NCBI GenBank assembly: GCA_017992605.1
Contig: JAGOOG010000010.1
Coordinates: 1-64,000 of the forward strand
Length of the DNA: 64,000 nucleotides
DNA from: Deltaproteobacteria bacterium
Lineage (GTDB): Bacteria; Desulfobacterota; Desulfomonilia; UBA1062
Direction of reading: 5' to 3'
In this document: positions 50,703-62,349 of the stretch, one piece after another
Layout of the letters: every line of letters begins with the position of its first letter
Numbering within the stretch: the first letter of the stretch is position 1
Notes under the pieces: generated by a model
What the model was told of the DNA's origin: nothing
The model's database searches: none
The model's input: only the letters and a program-made list of their open reading frames with translations
Translations under genes and position numbers: made by a program

Positions 50703-52210
50703 GTCAGCCTCATCTTCACCTTCTGGTCGTTCTTGTCCACATTGGCCGAGACGATCTTCACCTCTTTGATGTAAGGAAGCCTTGCGAGCACCGCCTGAAT
50801 CTGTTCCACGTCGTCATACTTGCCGGTGCTACCGGACATGGTGATGCTCTCGCCATCGATATTGATCGAATCGATGACCACCTCGATACCGTCCGGGATG
50901 CCGGCGCTGATATCCTTGATAATTTCAAGGGGGGTGCCGGCATTCGCCCCGTCGAGAGCCCCGCCCTGCCCGGACAGCCGGGCCAGGTACTGCTCCATCT
51001 GCTTGACCGGGTCCACCATGGGTGTGCCCTTGGGCATGACCGAAGAGAACTCGGCACCGATCTTCTTGGTGAGATCTGCATTCGTGCGAGATTTGAGGAA
51101 GACATTCATTCCGAGCCCGAGGACCCAGATCACGAGGAGCACGAGGGCCGCCTTGATCCATGGCCCGGTATCGCCCATGATCTTCCTGAACCGTTTGGTC
51201 AGGCCGAGCTCACCCTGGCGGAAATTCACCGCATCGTCACCGGCGATGCCCCTGCATGCCAGGGAAACGCTCAGGAACGCCTCCAGAAGATCGTCCATGG
51301 TCCCCCCGAACTGGATATCACCCAGGGTGGGTTTCAGGAGGCTCATTCCCAGCATGTCCTCGGCCGCCCCTTGAAGGTTCCGGATGAGCCGGGCATATCC
51401 CGTGGCAAGGAGGACCCGGTCTCCTTCGCGTCCGACGCTCTTGTCGAGCATGATGAGGACCTCGCGGAAGAGGCCGGTGAGAACCTCTCCTCCTTCCACG
51501 CCGTGAGTGCGAAGCCGCTCGCGGTCCAGCACCGCTGCTTCGGTTCCCTCGCGGGTCCCGCCGGACACGATCCTCTCGAACCCGTAGGGGAGCGCCCAGA
51601 CGTACTTGATCGCCCCCCCGGACAGGACAGCCATGGATGTCTCCGTCCACCCCATGTGGAGGACCACGACCGCCTCGTCCTGCGGCAGCCTGAAGAGGGT
51701 GCGGGCCCCTGCCGCAATCGCCACCGAGGGACAGTCCACGATCTCAGGGTCAAGGCCTGTGCCTTTCCATATATCCATCAGGCGCACCACTGACGAGGTC
51801 TTTGCGCACAGCGCCTGGACCACATGCGCGCCGTCCGCGTCTTTTCCCAGCAGGACAAAGTCCGTGAGGAGCTTCGAGTCCAGGACTGGGAGCATGGTTT
51901 CCACCTCGGGCCCGATGGTCTCCATGATCTTTCTCCGGTCGGAGAAGGGTCTCGTCAGCTTCCGGTACATGAGTTCCGTTTCGGGGAGTGCGGCCACGCA
52001 GATCTCGGTGTCTGTCCCCCTGCGTTCCAAGACCGCCCTGAGATCCTCCGCGGGACCGTGTACGGGATTGCCCCCGGCATCGAGTTGACGGGGTGCCACG
52101 ATGATGTCCTCGACGACGAATTCAGCGATACCGGCCTTTATGACGCAGGCCTGGATCCTCCGTTCGTCCCATGATACACCCAATGATTTCCTTGTGATGA
52201 CCGTCCGCAT
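50684..52210 (-). CDS. gspL: Type II secretion system protein GspL
   Basis: 508 residues: a large cytoplasmic actin-like domain (GVSWDERRIQACVIKAGI, EAVVVLHMGWTETSMAVLSGG, SLACRGIAGDD), one membrane span (AALVLLVIWVLGLGMNVFL, around 348-366), and a short periplasmic ferredoxin-like domain. The actin fold recruits the GspE ATPase. Longer than typical GspL (about 400), with a PilM-like cytoplasmic part. Confidence 0.88.
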   Translation of the reverse strand: MRTVITRKSLGVSWDERRIQACVIKAGIAEFVVEDIIVAPRQLDAGGNPVHGPAEDLRAVLERRGTDTEICVAALPETELMYRKLTRPFSDRRKIMETIGPEVETMLPVLDSKLLTDFVLLGKDADGAHVVQALCAKTSSVVRLMDIWKGTGLDPEIVDCPSVAIAAGARTLFRLPQDEAVVVLHMGWTETSMAVLSGGAIKYVWALPYGFERIVSGGTREGTEAAVLDRERLRTHGVEGGEVLTGLFREVLIMLDKSVGREGDRVLLATGYARLIRNLQGAAEDMLGMSLLKPTLGDIQFGGTMDDLLEAFLSVSLACRGIAGDDAVNFRQGELGLTKRFRKIMGDTGPWIKAALVLLVIWVLGLGMNVFLKSRTNADLTKKIGAEFSSVMPKGTPMVDPVKQMEQYLARLSGQGGALDGANAGTPLEIIKDISAGIPDGIEVVIDSINIDGESITMSGSTGKYDDVEQIQAVLARLPYIKEVKIVSANVDKNDQKVKMRLTCRRQI

Positions 52211-52216
52211 ATCACC

Positions 52217-53182
52217 TCAGTAGATCCTATAATACACTATTCGCGGCTCGTTGTTAATGCGTTCGAGTACCGCCCTGACGTTCACCTGTGCCCCCGAGGG
52301 CATGACCCCCCTGACGTCCACGGCGAACCTGGAGCTCTTCACGTCCAGGGTGTTCCTGATCCAGGCGCTCTCCGCTGATCCCCCCGAGAGATCGAGGCCT
52401 CGAATGCACCCGTAATCGGCACTCTGAAAAGGCCTGCAGTCCACAACGCTGGTGACCACGTCCTCGCCGATATCGTCGGACAGGCTCATGATCACGGCCT
52501 CGGTGGCCGTGTTGATGTTGATCTTTCCGTTCGTGCCCACGGTCACATGGTTCCTTATTCCCTCATAGTTCTCCGTACCGGTGAGATACTCCCTCTTCAT
52601 GCCCTTGACGAGGAGAATCTCCTCGACGCTGTCCATGAGTGCATTCTTGCAGTGATACGGCGGCTCCAGGGACTGATAGTAATCGTCCTCGGCCCCCAGG
52701 TCCGTCTCGGCATCGGCATCGACCCAGTCTATGAGGGCATACACGAGGTCATTGAGCTCGTCTTCGGTAATGTCGATACGGAGCACGGTGAAGAGCCGCT
52801 TGAACTGACTGATGCGAAGCTCGCGGTCGTTATCGTTCTTCGCCAGGGCGTTCAGGTCGATCTTTCCGCTCTCATCGGTGATGCTGCCGGTCAGCTGCGC
52901 GTCTTCGAGATAGGCGGACGCACCTGCCGCATATTCCGCGAACCCCCCCCACTGCTCATCCTCCGAGTCATAGGCCTGATCATCCTCCGAGAGAACGGCA
53001 ATGGCGGCCTCCACCCCTCCGCGTGCTATGTACTGGGCCTGGATCGAATCGCGGAAGTTATAGGCGAGCTCGATATCCAGGCTCTCGTCCGCACTGAAGA
53101 CGACGATCATGGCGGTGAAGAGCGCCACCATGCTCAACACCAGGATGAGGACGACTCCCCTACGGTCCCTCATGACCTTCAC
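52217..53182 (-). CDS. gspK: Type II secretion minor pseudopilin GspK
   Basis: 321 residues. The N-terminal hydrophobic helix is GVVLILVLSMVALFTAMIVV after a basic RDRRG. GspK's cleavage site has no Glu at +5, as expected for the tip subunit. The large body has VYALIDWVDADAETDLGAED (calcium-site region), and YEGIRNHVTVGTNGKININTA (split). It ends 7 bp before gspL. Confidence 0.9.
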   Translation of the reverse strand: MKVMRDRRGVVLILVLSMVALFTAMIVVFSADESLDIELAYNFRDSIQAQYIARGGVEAAIAVLSEDDQAYDSEDEQWGGFAEYAAGASAYLEDAQLTGSITDESGKIDLNALAKNDNDRELRISQFKRLFTVLRIDITEDELNDLVYALIDWVDADAETDLGAEDDYYQSLEPPYHCKNALMDSVEEILLVKGMKREYLTGTENYEGIRNHVTVGTNGKININTATEAVIMSLSDDIGEDVVTSVVDCRPFQSADYGCIRGLDLSGGSAESAWIRNTLDVKSSRFAVDVRGVMPSGAQVNVRAVLERINNEPRIVYYRIY

Positions 53183-53189
53183 CGTGCAC

Positions 53190-53882
53190 CTACCCCTGGG
53201 GAGGCTGCAACCGGATGCCTGCCAGGGGCAGCGATGCGGTTGCCGAAAAGCTTATCGTGTCATCCCCTGACCCCATGGTCAGGGTCACCTTGACCTGTTT
53301 CGGCAGCGTCAGCCGATCGGCGAGATCCCACTCCTCGGTCTCCCGGGCTGTTCCGTCGAGGTAGACGATGTCCATGCCCGTTATTCCCTCGGCGATCTCG
53401 AGCTCGTGTCCCGCCGTGGTCACCCCGTGGTGGGGTGTGGGATCCTCCCTGCGCATGAGGATGTAAGAGCCCTTTTCCTCGTCTTCCTCCTTGAGATAGT
53501 ACCCCACTTCACAGACGCTGCCTGAAAACCTGGAGAATCCGATGTCCGTGGTCGTGGTGAACGCTATGCTGTCCCTGTCCGTCTCGCCTGCTTCCTCGTT
53601 GACGCCCACGAACCGGTAGAGGGAGATCTCGTCGGCCGTCATCTGGCGGTTGTCCGTGGGCAGGTAGGCACAGGTGAGGTCCTTGATCATGCGGTCCATG
53701 ACGATACGGACCGTCTGGTAGATCTCCCGCTGTTCCCCTATGGCCTCGATAGTGGCATGGGAACGGAAGAAGGCGAAGTTGACCGTGGTGATGATGATCG
53801 CGGCAATGGCGATGGCAAGGACCAGTTCCAGCAGCGTGAACCCGCTACCGCGAGGTGATGAACGAGATGATCTTCGTCTCAA
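53190..53882 (-). CDS. gspJ: Type II secretion minor pseudopilin GspJ
   Basis: 230 residues. The prepilin peptidase site is GSGFTLLELVLAIAIAAII (G-FTLLE). The periplasmic body has VRIVMDRMIKDLTCAYLP and EITGMDIVYL-like segments typical of GspJ. It overlaps gspI by 38 bp. Confidence 0.9.
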   Translation of the reverse strand: MRRRSSRSSPRGSGFTLLELVLAIAIAAIIITTVNFAFFRSHATIEAIGEQREIYQTVRIVMDRMIKDLTCAYLPTDNRQMTADEISLYRFVGVNEEAGETDRDSIAFTTTTDIGFSRFSGSVCEVGYYLKEEDEEKGSYILMRREDPTPHHGVTTAGHELEIAEGITGMDIVYLDGTARETEEWDLADRLTLPKQVKVTLTMGSGDDTISFSATASLPLAGIRLQPPQG

Positions 53883-54204
53883 GGGGCCCCTCCTCTCCCC
53901 CCCACTTGACGGTCAGGGTATATTTCAGGTACCCGCCGAGCGGTGTCGCCTCCACGGTTTCCTCGTAGGTGTATCCCGGGTAATCCGCCCCGAAGTCCCC
54001 CTGACTGTCCCCTGTCGATATGCTGCGGAAACCCGAGGTCACCTCCGAGATGCGTTCCTGTGCGAGCAGCGTCGATGTGGTGAGGAAACGTGACCGCAGT
54101 GCCATGTCGATGCCCTGGCTCTCGGCGCCGAGCAGCCCGATGAAGGTGATGCTCAGGATAATGAGCGCGATGAGGACCTCGATCAGGGTGAACCCCCTAA
54201 CCAT
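53845..54204 (-). CDS. gspI: Type II secretion minor pseudopilin GspI
   Basis: 119 residues. Prepilin site [19 protein letters not shown], then LLAQERISEVTSGF, the GspI pattern. It initiates the pilus tip with GspJ and GspK. It overlaps gspH by 8 bp. Confidence 0.92.
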   Translation of the reverse strand: MVRGFTLIEVLIALIILSITFIGLLGAESQGIDMALRSRFLTTSTLLAQERISEVTSGFRSISTGDSQGDFGADYPGYTYEETVEATPLGGYLKYTLTVKWGGEEGPLETKIISFITSR

Positions 54205-54715
54205 AGGTCACCTCGACATAGTGGTCGTAGACCTTCAGGGTACCGGAAAACGGTTTCACCACGAGGGTGTATATCCTCCCGAAGGACCCCTCCACGTAGA
54301 TGACACCCTGTTCCACCACCCCTTCGCTGGTAACCTTCAGGTCCATCTCGCCCCTGTCCTTTTCCGTCTGGTAGGGCGTTTTGATGCTCTTGAGGTCCAC
54401 GCCGTCGGCCATCGAGCGCTCCCTGTCCATTTCGGGCTCCTTGCCCGAGCTCTCCGGCATGGGGTACACGGAGATCTTCTCGTCGTCCAGGTCAAACCGG
54501 ATGAAATAGGTTTTATGCTGGGTGACGGCCGAAGACCTCGTCAGCTGGATCATGGCGGTGATGTCCCTGACGGTGCGGTCCATGTTGGACGCGAAGAGCC
54601 CGCTGAAGATCCGTGGTCCGATGTATCCGAGCGTGATGCCGATGATGGCGATCACGATCATCAGCTCGATGAGGGTGAACCCCTTCTCAGTTGTACCCAG
54701 ACTGCGCCCCTTCAT
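54197..54715 (-). CDS. gspH: Type II secretion minor pseudopilin GspH
   Basis: 172 residues. Prepilin site [19 protein letters not shown], then [18 protein letters not shown] and a beta-rich C-terminal region of GspH/FimT type. ATG 54715 ([12 protein letters not shown]) gives the normal short leader; the open frame extends to 54796 but that part overlaps gspG. Confidence 0.88.
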   Translation of the reverse strand: MKGRSLGTTEKGFTLIELMIVIAIIGITLGYIGPRIFSGLFASNMDRTVRDITAMIQLTRSSAVTQHKTYFIRFDLDDEKISVYPMPESSGKEPEMDRERSMADGVDLKSIKTPYQTEKDRGEMDLKVTSEGVVEQGVIYVEGSFGRIYTLVVKPFSGTLKVYDHYVEVTYG

Positions 54716-55157
54716 CCTCGGGTTCCCAGTTACCGACATCCGCTCCATCTCCGTCTCCGCCCGGCTGACCATCGGCGGCATAGGAAAAGAGATCAAAGCC
54801 GTTCGGGTTCCTCACCCCTGGAAACAGGTAGACATATTCGTTTTTCCACGGATCTTTGGGCACAGCGCTCTTGTCCAGGTAGCCGCCTTCCCTCCAGTTC
54901 CTGGGCGGGGTGCCGGCGGCGGGCTTCTCTACCAGGGCCTTGAGCCCCTGTTCTGTCGAGGGGTACTCCCCGTTGTCGAGCATGTACATCTTGAGCGCGT
55001 TCTCCAGGGCCTGGATCTGGATCTGGGCCTGGGTACGGCGCGCCTCCTCGGGCTTGCTCATGATCCTGATGCCCACGAAGGTCGCCAGGATGCTCAGGAT
55101 GACGATGACGACGAGAAGCTCTATGAGTGTGAATCCCTTTTTGTCCATTTCGTTCAC
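54687..55157 (-). CDS. gspG: Type II secretion major pseudopilin GspG
   Basis: 156 residues. Prepilin site [19 protein letters not shown], then [41 protein letters not shown] and an Asp/Gly-rich C-terminal calcium loop (GGDGDGAD). It is the main pilin of the T2SS. It overlaps gspH by 29 bp. Confidence 0.96.
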   Translation of the reverse strand: MNEMDKKGFTLIELLVVIVILSILATFVGIRIMSKPEEARRTQAQIQIQALENALKMYMLDNGEYPSTEQGLKALVEKPAAGTPPRNWREGGYLDKSAVPKDPWKNEYVYLFPGVRNPNGFDLFSYAADGQPGGDGDGADVGNWEPEDEGAQSGYN

Positions 55158-55166
55158 CTCTGTTTT

Positions 55167-56390
55167 CTATCGTACGATGGTGCTCATCTCGAGCATGGGC
55201 ATGAGAATGGAGATCACCACGAAACCCACGATACCGCCCATGATCACGATCATGACGGGTTCGAGTATGGATGTGAGACCCGCCACGGTCGTCTCCACGT
55301 CGCCCTCGTATGAGTCGGCCGCCTTGGAGAGCATCTCTTCCAGGCTGCCGCTCTTCTCGCCCACGCTGATCATGTGCACGAGGATGGGGGGGAAGACCCC
55401 GGACCTCTTGAGCGGCGCGGCCAGGCTGGAGCCGTCCATGACCTCCGATATGGAGTTCTCTATGGCCATCTCCATGATGCGGTTGAGGACCACGGTCTTG
55501 ACGATGCGCAGCGACTCTATGATGGGCACGCCGGAGGCCAGCAGGGTGCCCAGCGTCCGGGCGAACCTGGCCACGGACACCTTCCGGAAGATGGCGCCGT
55601 ATATGGGAAAGTTCATCTTGAACTGGTCGAACCTGAGGGCGCCCCGGTCAGTCCTTTTCCACCTGGCCACCAGCACGGCGAGAACGATGAGAGCTATGAG
55701 TATCATCCACCAGGTCGCCGAGAGAAAGGTGCTGACCGCTATGAGAACCCGCGTGGGCAGGGGGAGGACCTGGTTCATGCTCTCGAACATGCCCACGACC
55801 TTCGGCACCACCGCAGTGAGCAGGTACATGAGCACCACCACGGAGATGAACAGCAGTACGGCGGGATAGAGCAATGCCGCACCCACCTTGGAACGGAGCC
55901 TGTGCTGTCCCTCAAGAAACTCGGCAAGCCTGAGCAGGACCACGTCCAGTGCACCGCTCGCCTCGCCGGAACGGACCATGTTCACGTAGAGATCGGGGAA
56001 GACCCTCTTGTGCTGGGCCAGCGCATCCGCAAAGGAAAGCCCCTCGTTCACCGAGTCCCTCACCTGGGCGATGGTCTTCTTCATGGCCGGGGAGTCGGTC
56101 TGTTCGAAGAGGGCACCCAGCGCGTCCACCAGCGGGATGGACGCACCCACGAGGGTGGAAAGCTGGCGGGTTGTGACGGCAAGGTCTTCCATGCGCACCC
56201 TGCCGAGAAGTCCCTTGATGGAAAGGTCCCGCAGCGGGTGCGCGATGCCGTGCGCCTCCTCTGCTATGGTGCTGACGAACAGGCCCTGTGACCGGAGCTT
56301 GATCTTCGCCTCGCGCAGGGAAGAGGCATCAATCATGCCGGAGGAGGTCTTACCCTTCTCCGTGTATCCGGTCCAGCTATAGATCGCCAC
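55167..56390 (-). CDS. gspF: Type II secretion inner-membrane protein GspF
   Basis: 407 residues with three membrane spans in the GspF duplication pattern: two helical-bundle repeats (around 70-170 and 270-370). The N-terminal AIYSWTGYTEKGKTSSG, the MVRSGEASGALDVVL motif and the late MISVGEKSGSLEEML are the repeat signatures. It is the first gsp gene of this run; gspC, gspD and gspE are not in the window. Confidence 0.95.
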   Translation of the reverse strand: MAIYSWTGYTEKGKTSSGMIDASSLREAKIKLRSQGLFVSTIAEEAHGIAHPLRDLSIKGLLGRVRMEDLAVTTRQLSTLVGASIPLVDALGALFEQTDSPAMKKTIAQVRDSVNEGLSFADALAQHKRVFPDLYVNMVRSGEASGALDVVLLRLAEFLEGQHRLRSKVGAALLYPAVLLFISVVVLMYLLTAVVPKVVGMFESMNQVLPLPTRVLIAVSTFLSATWWMILIALIVLAVLVARWKRTDRGALRFDQFKMNFPIYGAIFRKVSVARFARTLGTLLASGVPIIESLRIVKTVVLNRIMEMAIENSISEVMDGSSLAAPLKRSGVFPPILVHMISVGEKSGSLEEMLSKAADSYEGDVETTVAGLTSILEPVMIVIMGGIVGFVVISILMPMLEMSTIVR

Positions 56391-56412
56391 GGGTTCCTGA
56401 CCTCCTCACGAT

Positions 56413-57339
56413 CTACTCGTCCGCCCCGCCTTCCGGCTCCGCCACCCCGGCCGCGGGCGGCTCCGCATCCTTCTGCTGATCTTGCGCCTTGTACTTCTCG
56501 AAGTACTCGTCGTTGATCTCCACCTTGGTCTTCTTTCTGATATCCGCCTTGAGATCCCCCACTGCCTTGTTGAGCTTTTCCCTCGTGATGACCCGTTCGA
56601 TGGACTTCTTCACCTGGTCGTAGGGTTTCTCCGAAGACTTCGACACCCTGTCGGTGAACAAGATCACATATCCCTTGTCGGTCTTCACCGCCGGGCTGAC
56701 CTCGCCCTCCTTCAGGGAGAACACGACCTTCTCCAGGTCGGGTGTGAGCTTGCCTTCTCTGACGATGCCGAGGTTGCCGCCTTTGCCGGCATGCTCGTCC
56801 TTGGAATACTGCCGTGCCAGTGCCGCAAAGTCTTCGCCTTTCCTGAACTTCTCGAGGACCGTCTTGGCCTCCCCTTCGGTGGGCACGGTTATCTGCCGCG
56901 CATGGACCTTGAGATTGCTGCCGTAGCGGTCCTTGTGGTCTTCATAATACTTCCTGATCTCCGCTTCTTCCACCGTGATGCCCTTTTTCAGTTCTTCCTC
57001 GATCTCACGGGCGAGGGTCTGGTCGATGAGCATCTCGAGCCTGAGCTTCACGTCCTCCCGCTTGTCGATACCGCGCCTCCTCGCCTCCCCTGCCAGCATT
57101 TCCATGCTGACAAAACCCTCCACGATCTCCCGGCGGATGCGTTCGGAGCCGTACCTGCTGCTCACCTGCGGGGGCAGGTTTCCCAGAAACTGTTCCACCT
57201 GCTTATCATAGATGGCCTTTTCGCCGACCTTGGCAACGACATCCCCATCGTCACCCGTCCCCGACTCCTTCGAGCCGGACCCCGGGCATCCAACGACCAA
57301 GACACTCACTGCCAGCACCAAGAAAGCATACTTCTTCAA
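56413..57339 (-). CDS. Parvulin-type peptidyl-prolyl isomerase lipoprotein (SurA/PrsA-like)
   Basis: 308 residues. A lipoprotein signal with lipobox VVGC (KKYAFLVLAVSVLVVGC), a SurA-type N-terminal chaperone region (around 40-140) and one parvulin domain (VHARQITVPTEGEAKTV, YSKDEHAGKGGNLGIV). The start is TTG 57339: AAGGAGG sits 5-6 nt upstream and the following Lys-rich leader is a normal lipoprotein start; the frame is open to 57405 without an SD. It probably helps periplasmic folding of secreted proteins. It lies just upstream of gspF. Confidence 0.88.
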   Translation of the reverse strand: MKKYAFLVLAVSVLVVGCPGSGSKESGTGDDGDVVAKVGEKAIYDKQVEQFLGNLPPQVSSRYGSERIRREIVEGFVSMEMLAGEARRRGIDKREDVKLRLEMLIDQTLAREIEEELKKGITVEEAEIRKYYEDHKDRYGSNLKVHARQITVPTEGEAKTVLEKFRKGEDFAALARQYSKDEHAGKGGNLGIVREGKLTPDLEKVVFSLKEGEVSPAVKTDKGYVILFTDRVSKSSEKPYDQVKKSIERVITREKLNKAVGDLKADIRKKTKVEINDEYFEKYKAQDQQKDAEPPAAGVAEPEGGADE

Positions 57340-57373
57340 GTTTTCCTCCTTATCCCCTCTGCCGGGGGGCTGC

Positions 57374-58072
57374 TCATTCATCGTGGCCAACGATAACACC
57401 AACACCGGATTCTGTCACTACCCGAGCTTTTCCGCTCCGGCTGCCCGCAGTCATCACGGCGAGGAGAACTCCATCGCGCACCCTGACGCTGGCCTGCGGT
57501 TCCAGGACGACGTTGCTCACCCCGTAGGGTCTTCCGATCTCCATGACCCCGTCGTCGAGTTCGTAGGCAAACCCGTCGAGCACGATACCCGCCACCCTCT
57601 CCGTGAGCGGCAGGAACGAGACGATACGTCCCTGGGCGTGCTCCAGGCTCGCGCGGGACCCCACCAGGAAGATCAGCTGGGAATCCGTGGTGATGAACGC
57701 CGGTACACCATGCCGAAAGGCCATGTAGAGCAGGTGCACGTTTGCCAGGGTATGATCGAAGCGGTCTCCTACGGCCCCCAGGATCTCTATGAGACGCGCC
57801 CCGGTGAGCAGCGCCTCCCGGAGTGCGATCTCGGTGTCGGTCTGGTCCTTGTCGGGACTGAACCACCTGCACTCGATCCCGGATGCCTCGATGCGCCGGA
57901 GGACCCCGTCGCCCAGGGAGTCCCTGTCACCCACCACGAGATGGGGAATGACGCCGGCGTCGAGGCAATACTCCGCACCCCTGTCGGCAGCGATGATCCG
58001 TTCCGCCAGGGATGCCTTGTCCGTGATCAGCCCTTTGCCGGGCGGCTCGCCACCTGTCACGATCAGGAACAT
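57374..58072 (-). CDS. Thiamine pyrophosphokinase
   Basis: 232 residues. IIAADRGAEYCLDAGVIPHLVVGDRDSLG (split) and PDKDQTDTEIAL are the TPK nucleotide- and thiamine-binding motifs (usual GDxDS and DKDxTD). GAVGDRFDHTLAN completes the site. It transfers pyrophosphate from ATP to thiamine. ATG 58072 matches the family start; the frame is open to 58150. Confidence 0.92.
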   Translation of the reverse strand: MFLIVTGGEPPGKGLITDKASLAERIIAADRGAEYCLDAGVIPHLVVGDRDSLGDGVLRRIEASGIECRWFSPDKDQTDTEIALREALLTGARLIEILGAVGDRFDHTLANVHLLYMAFRHGVPAFITTDSQLIFLVGSRASLEHAQGRIVSFLPLTERVAGIVLDGFAYELDDGVMEIGRPYGVSNVVLEPQASVRVRDGVLLAVMTAGSRSGKARVVTESGVGVIVGHDE

Positions 58073-58146
58073 AGCGCGAATAAACAACGATTGGGGGGCG
58101 AAGTCAAGAAGGGGCTTCGGTCCGGCAGGAAGGTCGGACCCGTTGT

Positions 58147-58686
58147 TCAACAGCCCTGGTGTTTCAGCAGCGGCAACCCGGCATCCTTGTCCGAGAGGAC
58201 CGGGGAATCCGCAGGCCAGGGTATGGCAAGGTCCGGGTCATTCCACCGAATGCCTCCCTCTGCCTGCGGGTTGTACGGTGCATCGACCTTGTAGAACACC
58301 CTCGTGTCGGCTTCGAGGGTGCAGAAACCATGGGCAAAGCCACGGGGGACAAAGACCATGAGGGGCTTGCCGGCCGAGAGCTCGAACGCCTCCCACCTCA
58401 GGTAGGTCCTTGATCCCTTTCGGAGATCGACGATCACGTCATAGACCGAACCGGTCAGCGTCCACACGAGCTTTGCCTGAGCGTGGGGGGCGCGCTGAAA
58501 ATGCAGACCCCGGATGACCCCGGCCTCGAGTGAGTGGGAGCAGTTGTCCTGGACGAAAGAAACATGGAGTCCGCAGCGCGCCAGGGCGTCTGCATTGAAT
58601 ATCTCCAGGAAGGAGCCCCTCCGGTCCCGGTGGATGACCGATTCGACCACATAGGCTCCTTCCAGAGCGGTCCCGATGAGCTTCAT
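58147..58686 (-). CDS. rfbC: dTDP-4-dehydrorhamnose 3,5-epimerase
   Basis: 179 residues, a cupin: GVIRGLHFQRAPHAQAKLVW has the catalytic His and Lys, with DVIVDLRKGS and FVPRGFAHGFCTL. It makes dTDP-L-rhamnose precursor for O-antigen. The ATG at 58686 suits family length; the frame is open to 58767. The other rhamnose genes (rfbABD) are not adjacent. Confidence 0.93.
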   Translation of the reverse strand: MKLIGTALEGAYVVESVIHRDRRGSFLEIFNADALARCGLHVSFVQDNCSHSLEAGVIRGLHFQRAPHAQAKLVWTLTGSVYDVIVDLRKGSRTYLRWEAFELSAGKPLMVFVPRGFAHGFCTLEADTRVFYKVDAPYNPQAEGGIRWNDPDLAIPWPADSPVLSDKDAGLPLLKHQGC

Positions 58687-58738
58687 GACCTTCTCCACGC
58701 CTCCCCGCTTCCATTCATACCTGCAACTCGTGCCGATT

Positions 58739-59731
58739 TCAAGGCTGCGCTCCATTCTTCGCGGCATCCAGTTCCTCCATCACCTCCTCCACCCGATGGT
58801 GGTAGCGGGGGGAGATGTGCATGGGGACGACCTTCCGCGCACCGAGTCTCCGGGCGATCAAGCTGGCCTGGCGGGCTGTCAGGTGTGCCTTCTCGAGGGC
58901 CTCCCGCTCGCGGTCACTCATGTAGTACGCCTCGATATAGAGGACATCGACGCCCTGCGCGATACGCTCTATCCTCCCGATGTTGGCATCCGATGCCCTG
59001 ATGTCCGCAATGTAGGCGACCGTCTGTCCGGGGGAGGTGACGACAAGCTCCTGCACGAGGTCCTCGACCTTCCTGCGTATCGAGCCCGCGCCGGTGGCTA
59101 CAGCGACCTCGTCGCCCATGTTCCCTGCCAGAAGCTTGTCCTTGAGTTCCCCGATCCATGGGCCGCTGCGATACCCCCTGTCCGCGAGGGCACCGGACCT
59201 GATGTTGATGTGGAAGGGTTCCCTCAGCACAAATCCCAGGCAGGGCAGGTTGTGATCGAGAATGACGCCGTCCACGGTGTACCGTACCCGGGAGGCGATG
59301 GCGGTCCCATCCCGGCGAAAAGATCTCGTCTCCCCGGGCTTGAACCCATCCCGGGCCGAAACCGAACAGACTGAGATCTCGTGATCTGTGACCTCATGGA
59401 TCGTGATCTCCAGGTGGTAGTCTCCGGTGAGATTCCAGGTATACGAACCCAGCCTGGCAATGACCCTGTCGCGGATCCCTTCGGGTCCATAGACATGCAG
59501 GGGCTCTTCCCGGTGGAGTATGGTCCTGAGGATACGGTCGAACCCCATGAAGTGGTCCATGTGGGCATGGGTGACCAGGACGGCATCGAGGGCGAGGATT
59601 TCCCTGTTCGACAGCCCCTCGAAACGGCCGCAGTCGAACAGGACGGCGCGGCTCGTGTTGAGGAGCCGGACAAAGACGACGGGGTCGAACAGAGGGCCGT
59701 TCACGAGCCGCGCGAGGAACGTCGGTCTCAT
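58739..59731 (-). CDS. Metallo-beta-lactamase-fold hydrolase (ribonuclease Z-like)
   Basis: 330 residues. VTHAHMDHFMGF (53-64) is the HxHxDH zinc motif; YIADIRASDANIGRI holds a further Asp; HISPRYHH near the C-terminus supplies the last His. The arrangement fits the RNase Z/ElaC group, but residues differ from canonical RNase Z in the exosite, so other hydrolase activity is possible. It lies between nadE and rfbC. Confidence 0.82.
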   Translation of the reverse strand: MRPTFLARLVNGPLFDPVVFVRLLNTSRAVLFDCGRFEGLSNREILALDAVLVTHAHMDHFMGFDRILRTILHREEPLHVYGPEGIRDRVIARLGSYTWNLTGDYHLEITIHEVTDHEISVCSVSARDGFKPGETRSFRRDGTAIASRVRYTVDGVILDHNLPCLGFVLREPFHINIRSGALADRGYRSGPWIGELKDKLLAGNMGDEVAVATGAGSIRRKVEDLVQELVVTSPGQTVAYIADIRASDANIGRIERIAQGVDVLYIEAYYMSDREREALEKAHLTARQASLIARRLGARKVVPMHISPRYHHRVEEVMEELDAAKNGAQP

Positions 59732-59745
59732 GCCCCTGCCGGACC

Positions 59746-61818
<2,073 letters not shown>

Positions 61819-61846
61819 GGTCGGCGAACCTTTTCCCATACTTTGT

Positions 61847-61875
61847 ATTATACATCGGAGAACGCCAACAGACAA
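61847..61875 (-). promoter_or_regulatory. Sigma-70 promoter of nadE
   Basis: Minus strand TTGTCT (61875-61870), a 17-bp spacer and a perfect TATAAT (61852-61847). The start is predicted near 61840. Confidence 0.65.
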
Positions 61876-61896
61876 ATGAACTTAACCATTTCATGC

Positions 61897-61925
61897 TTGT
61901 ATTCATGTCATAACTTTTATACATT
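61897..61925 (+). promoter_or_regulatory. Sigma-70 promoter of rnpB
   Basis: TTGTAT (61897-61902), a 17-bp spacer and TACATT (61920-61925). The start falls at about 61932, exactly at the P1 stem of the RNase P RNA. It diverges from the nadE promoter. Confidence 0.6.
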
Positions 61926-61931
61926 CGATGT

Positions 61932-62315
61932 TCGGGCTGAAGGAGTACAGGTAATCGCTGGCGCCTAGAGCGGCGCGAGAGGAAAGTCCGGGCTCCGCAG
62001 GGCAAGGGTGGTCGCTAACGGCGACCGGGGGTGACCCCAGGGAAAGTGCCACAGAAAACAAACCGCTGCCCGGCTGCGGCAGTAAGGGTGAAACGGCGAG
62101 GTAAGAGCTCACCAGTTCCCCGGGTGACCGGGGAAGCTCGGTAAACCCCACCCGGAGCAAGACCAATAGAGGGGCTTCAAGGGCTGCCCGTCCCGCCCCC
62201 GGGTAGGTCGCTGGAGGCCGCGGGCAACCGTGGCCCTAGATGAATGATTACCACCCCGACCGGGAACGATCCGGGAGGGGGCACAGAACCCGGCTTACGT
62301 GCTGCTTCAGCCCGT
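61932..62315 (+). ncRNA. rnpB: RNase P RNA, bacterial type A
   Basis: The universal core is present: GAGGAAAGTCCGGGCTCC at 61980-61997 and ACAGAACCCGGCTTA near 62284-62298. AGGGTGAAACGGCGAGGTAAGAGCTCACC is the conserved P10/P11 region (given in part). P1 pairs CGGGCTGAAG (61933-61942) with CTTCAGCCCG (62305-62314). It processes tRNA 5' ends. The ends are set by P1, so they may be off by a few bases. Confidence 0.95.
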
Positions 62316-62349
62316 GCACGTACCAGGACGGGGACACGGGGATCTCACC

